A stretch of DNA of 20,288 nucleotides, from NCBI GenBank assembly GCA_032988165.1, contig JANTQF010000493.1, positions 1-20,288 on the forward strand, read 5' to 3'. The stretch comes from Emmonsiellopsis sp. PD_33 (lineage: Eukaryota; Ascomycota; Eurotiomycetes; Onygenales; Ajellomycetaceae). The notes beneath the pieces are model-generated. The model made no database searches, had not been told where the DNA came from, and saw only the letters and a list, made by a program, of their open reading frames with translations. The translations under genes were made by a program, and so were the position numbers. Positions 8,642 to 16,939 of the stretch are shown in pieces. The number at the start of each line of letters is the position of its first letter. The first letter of the stretch is position 1.

Positions 8642-10130
8642 TTATTGCGAAGGCCCATGTAGTGAGTCGAAATCCTTCTGCGCTGCGGCTAGCTCTTTAT
8701 TCAGATGTTGAAGTTGAGCAGCGTAGTCGTCCAGAATCTATATCACTAGTTAGCGAAGTCGTTTTTATTGCCTCGATTGGTTTATAGAAGCCTACCTTTT
8801 TAGCCGTCTTGAGCGCTGCCTCGTCCAATCCATCATCCGCCTGCTGTGCGGCATCCTGGCCAGTCCTTTCCATCTCCAACTGCAACCGCCTTGACCGTTC
8901 CCGGATCGCCAACATTCTAGCCCATATCTCCTCCGTGCGGCCGTTGAGGGATGGGTCAAACACAGACCGCTCAAGCTGGCGCAACTTCTTCTGTAATTCT
9001 TCCTCCGTCTCATCCAAAGCATATCCGCGATTCCTCAACACCTGTGTCTTCGCGGCGAGGCTAAGACATCTCTGGCTAAGCACCAGATGCTTTCGTCGAC
9101 AGGCCGCAATCTTGACTGATATTTTCAGGTCATGGCGTGAGAGTAGTTCGGTGAGGGCGTTGTTGATTTCATGTAATCGGCTTTGCATCATTGCCAGGAA
9201 ATCTCGCTGGCGTTGGGCGCGTTTTCCAAGCTCCCAAAATCCTTGTACGACGACGGGGACGTATCCTGGACCGGGCCTCTTTCGCAGTGCGTCTTCCCAT
9301 TTTGTTTCGTCGTCATTCTGGCCGGGTTGGAAAAATGGCGCATTGTCCTCCCCTACGTTGTTGTAAAGGTATGCTCTGAACGGCGAATTTCGGCTGACGG
9401 GCTCCCACTTATCCCTCACAATCATCATCTGGTTGGGAACGGTACGGTGTACTATGAATTGCAAGTGAGAAACAGAACACGTAACGTATTATCTAAGGCG
9501 ATGGGACAAATACTTACCACCAGTCATCCCCTGTCCTGGCGTCCATATCGTTGGACCAGCTGCTTGAGACTGTCCGAGCTGGGGTTGCTGCTGTTGTCCT
9601 GCACCCAGGGTAGCTCCAAGAGGCTGTTGCGGTTGCTGCTGAGCTGTTGAGCCCAGCCCGGAAAAGAGGCCTCCCGCCTGTTGTGTTTGCGGTTGCTGCT
9701 GTTGAGTGGTTTGACCAAGACCTGAGAAAAGACCCCCGCCTTGTTGCTGCGGTTGTTGTGTCGTGGTGCTAGCCCCAAGCCCTGAAAACAATCCTCCTCC
9801 CTGCTGCGGCTGCGTTTGAGCAGTGGACGTGGAGCCGAACCCGGAGAACAATCCTCCTGGTTTCTGCTGAGTTTGCTGCTGACCCCCAAACAATCCTCCA
9901 CTTTGCTGCTGCGGTTGTTGTTGCTGTTGGGCGCCAGCTCCGAAGAGTCCTCCGGTTTGCTGAGGTTGCTGCTGCTGTCCTACGGAGCCGAATAAGCTTC
10001 CCTGGGGTTTTGCTTGTGCTGTCGATCCAAAGAGACCGCCAGTTTGTTGAGGTTGGGCGGTGTTCAGCGCAGATCCGAATAGCCCACCCGACTGGGCTGG
10101 CTGCGAAGTTTGTATACCAAATAGCGACAT
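8642..10130 (-). CDS. NUP57: FG nucleoporin NUP57 (Nup54 family), three exons
   Basis: Exons 10130-9518, 9451-8796 and 8737-8642 encode 454 aa. Nup57 is a component of the central channel (Nsp1/Nup62 subcomplex) of the nuclear pore. Residues 1-205 are a Gln-rich FG domain: SLFG, four GGLFG units and one further SLFG, then four variant GGLFSG(F/L)G units. From about 206 the conserved Nup54 helical region begins (VHRTVPNQ, then DKWEPVSRNSPFRAYLYN). It continues through QGFWELGKRAQRQRDFLAMM and coiled-coil helices to the end. The last exon is short (31 codons) and adds ILDDYAAQLQHLNKEL. Without it the protein would end in an intron-encoded tail. Intron 2 has donor GTAGGC, branch GCTAAC and acceptor TAG; both junctions keep frame. 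It starts 519 bp from ORC1 on the opposite strand. Confidence 0.9.
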
Positions 10131-10649
10131 GATCCCTCAATACAAACGACAAGAGGAATGGTATTTGCGGAGAGCTTTAGGAGAAGCCCAAACTCACGCG
10201 AGCTTTGGGGGACGGCGGGACAGAAAATTTAGGCGAAAAACCGTGGCAGCGCGTGGTGGTGAGGGGGTGATACGTCGCAGTCAGCGTCAGAATACAGAGC
10301 TGGGTAGAGCAACGGACAAGGGCTAGGATCCCAACACTCTGTCGGCGGTGATCGAGGTCAATACCGCCTCTGTTCCTCGCTGTCGCCAGTTGAAGCGGTT
10401 GTTGCTTGTATTGTTTTTCTGAAGCTGGCCCAGATATCACGTGAGTGGTCCCTGGACACGCTAGGCCCAGTTTGGGGACGCTAAACCCAATTCACGCATA
10501 ATGGCTGCGGGAGCTTCTCAGCCAATCAGAAGCCAGCAAAGCGCGTCGCGAAAGAAGCTTCAACGACACCCGTTGAACACAGCGTAATCCATCGAAAAAA
10601 CACGTTCCAGATACCCCGTGTGAGCAGCCATCGCCCCTGATCAGCAGAT
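10131..10649. promoter_or_regulatory. Divergent NUP57/ORC1 promoter region
   Basis: No supportable ORF. Elements seen: a palindromic TCACGTGA within ATATCACGTG (10435-10444); an imperfect 20-bp direct repeat (10458-10472 and 10478-10492); a CCAATCA box at 10522-10528; and CGCGAAA at 10547-10553, which matches the CRCGAAA cell-cycle box bound by SBF-type factors in yeast. A G1/S box would suit ORC1, about 100 bases downstream. The same 7-mer also occurs at 7847-7853 and, reversed, at 15022-15028, so chance is possible. Confidence 0.5.
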
Positions 10650-13247
10650 ATGCCTGCTGCTGAAAACGGAAGAAAGACGCAGAAGAAACGAAATCAAGCG
10701 CAGGAACGGGCCAAACAATGGCTGACCAGAGGTGGAATTTCCCGCGAAGACTCCGATGACGAGCTTGGTTACGATGATTTTCCATGGGAGTGGATCTATG
10801 AGGACGATGGCGCAGATGGCAATAAGGCGGCAGAGTCACTCGATTCAGGAGATGAACTTTACTGTGCGACTCCCTCAAAACGGAAGTCTTCTCAACGGGC
10901 AAGGCAGCGAACTCCTGCGCGCAAGATTATAGGAGCGAAAATGGGGTCGTTTGAATGCAGACTGGGACAGGCCGTGCTGCTTAAATCGCCAGAGCCTGGA
11001 AAGGACTGGGCAGGTATTATCTGTGCATTTTTAGAGGAGGAGGAGGAGGACGAAGAGGACGGAACTACGGAACTTGTGAAGAGCGCCACTATAATGTGGT
11101 TTGCCTCGCCGGATGAATTTATATCCACGAAAAATAAGAAGCGCACAGATGCATTGCCCAACGAGCAATATATCACCCTAGATTTCAACGTCAATCCATT
11201 GACGTCAATTGACGGGAGAGCCACCGTTCTATCCAAAGATGCGTTTGAAGCCCGGTACCCCAATGACATCCCCCCAAAAGGCAAAGCTGCATTGGCGGAA
11301 TATCACAAATGCATCGTTTGCCGGAGAGGAGTCAATCAGCTTCAAGGTAGATATACAGACGAATTTGTGTGGGAGGATGTCTACAATGGGACCGAGCCGG
11401 GGCTGTTCGAGCTGATCGACCAGCTTAGGTCTCAACTCAAGGGATCTAAAAAACGAAAAGTAGTCGATGCAGAGGTTAGTCCCAATCCTAAATTTTCTTG
11501 AAGAAATCGATACTGAATGTGGCAAAAGTACACGGATGTCAAAGATAGCGAGGCGCCCACCACTCCAAGAAAGAGGCAGAAGACTACATCTGTCGCAGGA
11601 ACACCACAATCCCGACGACGCCAGAAACCTCTCACCACTCCAACTCATAAAAGGTAAGCTATAATTTGTCCCAAATGCGACTTAGATCCAACATATTAAC
11701 AATTTTCTAGGATTGTTGTTAAAAAACCCTTGGAGTTTACTCCACTTGGAACCCGTATCCTTTCCCCCTCACACTTTACATCTTCACCCTATCGACAGGC
11801 TCGCAATCTTCTGCACGTCTCTAGTGTTCCAACTTCTCTTCCTTGCCGCAATAGCGAATTTGACACTGTCTACAACTGCCTACGTGTTGCAATCACAGAA
11901 GGCACAGGGACGTGTATTTACATATCCGGTCCTCCTGGCACCGGTAAAACAGCCACTGTCCGGGAAGTAATCGCCCAACTTAACGGATCGGTACTCGCAG
12001 AAGAACTAGACGATTTCGTCTTTGTGGAGATCAACGGCATGAAAGTAACCGACCCACATCAGTCTTACTCCCTTCTATGGGAAGCTCTCAAGGGCGATCG
12101 AGTATCACCATCCCATGCACTCGACCTGCTCGAAAGAGAATTCTCCCATCCATCTCCCCGTCGAGTGCCATGCGTCGTTTTAATGGACGAACTAGACCAA
12201 CTCGTGACTAAAAACCAGTCGGTCATGTATAACTTCTTCAACTGGCCAGCCCTCCGTTACTCCCATTTGATCGTCCTCGCCGTCGCCAACACAATGGACC
12301 TTCCCGAAAGAACACTCAGCAACAAAATATCAAGTCGCCTGGGCCTGACCCGAATCACATTCTCCGGCTACAAACACCAAGAGCTAATGGAAATCATCGG
12401 GTCCCGCCTCTCCAACGTGCCAGGAAACATAGTCGATCCCGACGCCGTCCAATTCGCCAGCCGCAAAGTAGCAGCCGTAAGCGGCGACGCCCGTCGCGCC
12501 CTCGACATATGTCGACGCGCAGTCGAAATAGCAGAACAAGCCAGTGAAACCGCCACAAAAGCCAAGCTCAAATCCGCCATCTCCAACAACAACAACAAGC
12601 ACGGCCTAGAAGATATCAACGACATGGACACCACCTGTCTCCCACCCACACCCAGCAAAAGCGTCTCCCGCCGAAACCGCACCACTGCCCCCAAAACCCC
12701 CAGCCGCAGCAAACTATCCCAAATTAAAGAAGACAAGGAGATAGAACCAGACACCCTCCCCCGCGTCACCATCGCAACCATCAAGCAAGCGATCCAAGAA
12801 GCAACCTCAACCCCGCTCCAACAATCCCTCCGCTGCCTCCCGCTCTCAGGAAAAGTCTTCCTCGCGGGCCTCCTAGCCCGCATCCGTCGGACGGGAATCA
12901 CCGAATCGACGCTGGGCGACATCCTCGATGAGGCGAAGAGAATCGCCGACGCAGCCGTCGCTGTGGCTGGCGCGGCGAGTAACAATTTGAAAGATTTCTT
13001 GTTACAGAGGGGAAACGATATGCGAAGATCGCGCGTCAGTGCGATGCGGTTTGCTGCTGTTGAGCTAATGAACTCGGGCGTGCTGGTGTTGGAGGGGGAG
13101 TTGGGGGCTAAAGGGGGTGTGAGTGGGTGGTTGGGAGGGGGGGATCGGAGTGGGAAGGTGAGGTTGAGGGTTGCGGCGGAGGAGGTGAGGGCGGCGTTTC
13201 GGGAGGATGGGGAGGCGAAGATGTTGGGGTTGGGGTTTGAGCAGTAG
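10650..13247 (+). CDS. ORC1: Origin recognition complex subunit 1, AAA+ ATPase, three exons
   Basis: Exons 10650-11474, 11529-11653 and 11711-13247 encode 828 aa. Orc1 is the ATP-binding core of ORC, which marks replication origins and loads MCM with Cdc6. Residues about 100-250 are a BAH domain, a nucleosome-binding module. A basic linker with KKRK (267-270) and PRKRQK (288-293) follows as a likely NLS. The AAA+ core has Walker A GPPGTGKT (390-397), Walker B VVLMDELDQ (472-480), sensor 1 around VLAVANTMDLPER (505-517), an SRLGLTRITF block (525-534) and sensor 2 GDARRALDICRRA (575-587). A disordered insert (about 594-660) precedes the C-terminal winged-helix region. Intron 1 (54 nt, GTTAGT) ends in an unusual AAAAG acceptor, the only one that keeps the frame; intron 2 ends in TTCTAG. 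Wobble bases in the last ~170 nt are strikingly G-rich. Confidence 0.95.
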
Positions 13248-13610
13248 AGTAGATTTGTGGAAGGCAATTACGCGGTTGTGGGTATGGATAGGGGGTGGTT
13301 ATAATTGACTACATAGATCAACACGAAAGCGCATTTATACCAATAGATCAATAAATAACAGCGTATTACAATATATCCCCTGGTTATTAACATTCCAATT
13401 TTTCCTACAACGAAAAAAGAGCCCCATAACTAGCAACCAATAGCGAAAACATCAGATATCTGCCCATAATAAATCCACACATGTCACCGAGCTAAACGCC
13501 AGTAAAGTAAAAACGCCAAACAAATGCATAAACCCTAGCACCGTAGGTTAGGTAAATAGTGACGTTTCCCAGCTCGCCCGTGGAGAAAAATAACAACTTA
13601 ATCATCTCCC
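13248..13610. other. Convergent spacer between ORC1 and PRP46
   Basis: This 363-bp, A/T-rich tail-to-tail spacer contains AATAAA-like sequence (CAATAAATAA near 13350) suited to poly(A) signals. I see no gene in it. Confidence 0.6.
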
Positions 13611-14957
13611 TTAAAACTTCTGTCTCCCCAACGACGGCTTCCAATCCAGCGGATGCGTCTCCTCCGTCGCCTCCTCGTCCGGCTTCCACACCTTAATCGT
13701 CTTATCAGCCTCGCCGCAGATCAATCGCAAGCCGGTCCGGTCAAACGTCGCCGCCATAATGCCAGCCTCTGCGTCTAAGGAGCCAGGTTGTGCAGTTGTA
13801 TCCAATGACTGGAACCGGTGGCCAGTCTTCCAGTCCCAGAAGGACATAGAGCCGTTATCGCCGCCTGAGAACAACACGTTATCTTCATTGACAGCCAGAT
13901 TGTTGATGATGGCATTGTGGCCATCAAAGTTCTGCATGAAGGCGCCCTCGGGGCATTTCCACTGCTTGATGCTCCCCGCGCTGCCAGAGGCAAAGGTGAA
14001 CTCTTTTGGGTGAACAGCTAGAGCACGCACACCCTTTTTATGGTGGGTTAGGACGCCCATTGATTTGCCTGCTGCAAGATCCCATAGGCGGACAGTTGAA
14101 TCAAGGGAGGCGGTGATTACTTGCGGGTCAGCTTCTTGACATTTTAGATCTGAGACAGTGGTTCTGTGGCCAGAGAGGACATGGACGTTGCTTCGTGTTC
14201 GCATATCCCAGACTCGGGCGGCGGCATCTCGTCCACCGGTTACTAGGACATCTAGAGTAGGGTGTAGATCAAGCGTATAGACGCCGCTTAGATGGCCGTG
14301 GTAATGCCGGATGACCTTGTTTGTTTCAAGATCCCAGCATTTGACCATTTTATCTTCGCCGCAGGAGAAAAGGTATGGGTGTCGTGGTGAGACAGCCAGC
14401 CCTCTGACAGTTGATATGTGTCCCGTAAGTGTCAGTTTAAGACTTCCTGTTGCCAAATCCCAAATTTTGATTGTTCGATCCCCAGCACCACTGGCAAACC
14501 ACTGATTATTCGGCTCAACAGCCAGACTGCGGACCCATCCCAAATGTCCAGATATCACCCGCATAAGCTTCCAAGGGGCATGCCATTCTGGTTTTGGTTG
14601 TTGGGACGCCATTGGGCGCCGCACAAGGCTCGTTGGCGCATTGTCTCCATTAGCTTGAGGGCCAGTGGACTTCACGAGCGCAGTTGAGTTAGGCCCAGAA
14701 GTGCCTGCTACGCCCGCCGTTCTTTTAGGTCGTTTGGTTCGTCCAGCAGCGGCCTTTGCCTGCTTTTCTGCAATAGAAGGTGGGAGTGTCTGCACATCGT
14801 TGTACTCTGCTTTTCGTCGATAGGACACAGAAATCGAATCTCCTGGTTTTGTGAATCCGGAGGGCAGAAGGTACTCGGGGCCGAAGAGGTCGCGGGTTCG
14901 TTTTGCGGAGTTTCGCACGACTTGGTCCGACGCGGAGGTTGAGGGGGTGACCTCCAT
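13611..14957 (-). CDS. PRP46: Pre-mRNA-splicing factor PRP46 (PLRG1 family WD40 protein), single exon
   Basis: This intact 448-aa frame encodes the PRP46/PLRG1/Cwf1 WD-repeat protein of the Prp19-associated (NineTeen) complex, required for spliceosome activation in the nucleus. Residues 1-130 are a variable N-terminus with the conserved KRTRDLFGPEYLLP at 19-32 and a basic KRPKR stretch (75-79). Seven WD repeats run from about 133 (LMRVISGHLGWVRSLAVEP) to about 435, with clear GH...WD pairs such as DRTIKIWDL, DKMVKCWDL and DSTVRLWDL. The conserved C-terminus is WKPSLGRQKF. The start is the first in-frame ATG. No intron is needed: the frame is continuous and full length, unlike every other complete gene in the window. 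It is divergent from NAS6 and convergent with ORC1. Confidence 0.95.
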   Translation of the reverse strand: MEVTPSTSASDQVVRNSAKRTRDLFGPEYLLPSGFTKPGDSISVSYRRKAEYNDVQTLPPSIAEKQAKAAAGRTKRPKRTAGVAGTSGPNSTALVKSTGPQANGDNAPTSLVRRPMASQQPKPEWHAPWKLMRVISGHLGWVRSLAVEPNNQWFASGAGDRTIKIWDLATGSLKLTLTGHISTVRGLAVSPRHPYLFSCGEDKMVKCWDLETNKVIRHYHGHLSGVYTLDLHPTLDVLVTGGRDAAARVWDMRTRSNVHVLSGHRTTVSDLKCQEADPQVITASLDSTVRLWDLAAGKSMGVLTHHKKGVRALAVHPKEFTFASGSAGSIKQWKCPEGAFMQNFDGHNAIINNLAVNEDNVLFSGGDNGSMSFWDWKTGHRFQSLDTTAQPGSLDAEAGIMAATFDRTGLRLICGEADKTIKVWKPDEEATEETHPLDWKPSLGRQKF

Positions 14958-15345
14958 GTTTCTCGATCACTCCCGCGGACGCGACGAATGGAGCTTTTGG
15001 ATTGAGCTCGAAAGCAGGCCGTTTCGCGATTGGGATTCCGTATAATTGACCTAAAGCCTAGTTGATCGGGGAGGATAACGAATCGCGCAGGTAAATACAC
15101 GGAAACAGGAGCGAGTATGGGATATGGAATGGTTGATATCAGCGCAGAAGCTGGAGTGTCGTTGAGAAGAAGTTGACGATGCGGCTCAAGTTGTTGAACT
15201 TTTGGCCAAGCTCGGGCCATTCGCTGACTAAGCCGACCTCCGCGCATCTCAGCCTCCCCCGCGAATATCAAACCTCCCCTCTGTTGATTTTGATCTTGAT
15301 ATTGCGGCAGTGATATATGGTCTGGGGTATTCTTGTCTATGCACC
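14958..15345. promoter_or_regulatory. Divergent PRP46/NAS6 promoter region
   Basis: This 388-bp shared upstream region contains a reverse CCAAT pentamer (ATTGG, 15029-15033) and the adjoining TTTCGCG (15022-15028), the reverse complement of CGCGAAA in the NUP57/ORC1 promoter. The open frame running through it on the minus strand is not supported as coding. Confidence 0.4.
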
Positions 15346-16497
15346 ATGGACCCCGACTATAAAACCAAGTATGCCATCCACGAGGCTGTCCGCGAAGGAA
15401 ATAGTATGTCAACCCTCCCCGCCAATCTACTACATCATTCCTGACAAGCTCTAGCTTCCGTCGTTGAGTCTCTCCTCAATGTAAGCTTTCAGGTCTTCCC
15501 CCGCCTACCAGACGCGCAATCCGGTGAATTAATCAGCTTCTATATGTCTAGGCAAACCCCAAGCTCGCATTTTTAAGAGACCCCGACGACCGGCTGCCCA
15601 TCCACTGGGCCGTCGCAAACAATAGATTACCAATCGTCGAGCTGCTGGTTGCAAGTAATAAATTTGATCCAGATGAGGTGGTCCGTCACCCTATTTCTTG
15701 AAAATGCGCGTGAATGCCACAAGCCCGGAAACATTGGTTGAGGAAACATAAACTGAATTATAAAAAATATCTGATACCATCAGGATGCGTCAGGATGGAC
15801 ACCCCTCATGATCGCCGCCAGCTTGAAAGATAGCGAGGGAGATCCCATCATCCAGCTCCTGCTCCGAAAAGAAGCAGATGTGAATATAAAAAGCGTTACG
15901 GGACAGGTTAGTTCGCTTCAAATCGGTCTCCCTTTCCTTCCTCGCTATTCCAAAACCATATTCAGAACACTCCCTAACGGCTTCAACAACCATTACCATA
16001 GAACGCCATCCACTTCGCAACTTCGAAAAACAACATCTCCACCGTTCGCCTCCTCCTCTCTCAAAAATGCAGCGCCCGCGTAAAGGACAACAGAGGTCAA
16101 CTAGCCCTACATCGCGCCGCGGCCGTCGGCTCAGTACCCATTATAAACCTGCTACTGCAGGAGGGAAAGAGTCCGCTCAACGCGACGGATGTGGACGGGA
16201 TGACGGCTCTGCATCATGCGGTTTCCGAAGGGCATGGGGAGGCCGCGCTGGTGCTACTAAGGGCGGGCGCGGAGGTGGATAAGAGGGATAAGAATGATCA
16301 GTTGGCTATTGAATTGGCGCCGGATTCAAGGGTATGGGCTGCTTTGTTTGCTTCCCTTGTCGGATATCGTGTGCTGGGCTCCCGAACGCCAAACCCATTG
16401 TTGATGTGAATGGTTACTAATCCTTATAATCTTTCTCTGGCAGGTGCGGAAATATATATTACAAGGCGCGGAACGAGAAGGTATCGAGTTGTCTTGA
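15346..16497 (+). CDS. NAS6: 26S proteasome assembly chaperone NAS6 (PSMD10/gankyrin-type ankyrin protein), six exons
   Basis: Exons 15346-15403, 15455-15480, 15552-15680, 15784-15906, 16002-16331 and 16444-16497 encode 239 aa; yeast Nas6 and human gankyrin are ~226-228. Nas6 binds the Rpt3 C-terminal domain and guides assembly of the proteasome regulatory particle. About six ankyrin repeats are visible: LPIHWAVANNRLPIVELLV, GWTPLMIAASLKD, NAIHFATSKNNISTVRLLL, QLALHRAAAVGSVPIINLLL and MTALHHAVSEGHGEAALVLL. The end VRKYILQGAEREGIELS resembles other fungal members. All phases agree. Intron 3 could use GTGGTC at 15678 or GTCCGT at 15681. I chose GTCCGT because it has G at +5 and gives FDPDEVDASGWTPL, the canonical ankyrin spacing. 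The ATG has a good CACC context. The last exons are G-rich in the wobble position. Confidence 0.88.
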
Positions 16498-16939
16498 GAG
16501 AGAATTGTATACCCTTCCTTGCTCGATTTCAGCCTATTTTTTTTTTTTTCATCTGAAGCCTGCCACGTCAGTTTTTGATATAAAACTACCTTACCCACTC
16601 CACCCTGCCTAATAATGCGCCGACGCCATGATGCCATTGATGTATGATTAAATGATTTATTAAAAGGAGACACCCACGCACATGAAACCAATATTCCCGC
16701 TAAAAACCGCAAATCAAATCAAGAAATGGAAAAGAAAGAGTATCACCAACTTGTACTATAAATGCGCCCATCTATATACAGATACATAATAACATAGCTA
16801 TTCCCATTATCCCTTTCGACAATGGCAGCATTGCCCTGCAGTGCCTCCTTATCTATCAAACCACCTATAAATAATCTCCATCACCCGCACAAAAGTAAAA
16901 ACCTAATATCCACCTCCTCCCCTGGGCCCCGCCTGCTTA
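16498..16939. other. Convergent spacer between NAS6 and TMF1
   Basis: A 442-bp tail-to-tail spacer with a long T-run (about 16537-16550) after NAS6 and A/T-rich sequence before the TMF1 stop. I see no gene in it. Confidence 0.6.

Noticed and set aside
10547..10553. CGCGAAA as a proven G1/S box for ORC1
   Set aside because: Kept only as a candidate: the same 7-mer also occurs inside TOM5 intron 2 and, reversed, near PRP46, so it is not specific.
12368..13267. 299-aa minus-strand frame opposite ORC1
   Set aside because: Antisense of the well-supported ORC1 C-terminal coding exon; Ser/Pro/Arg-rich with no domain.
14708..15412. 234-aa minus-strand frame across PRP46 N-terminus and promoter
   Set aside because: Out of frame with PRP46 and spans the divergent promoter; no family resemblance.
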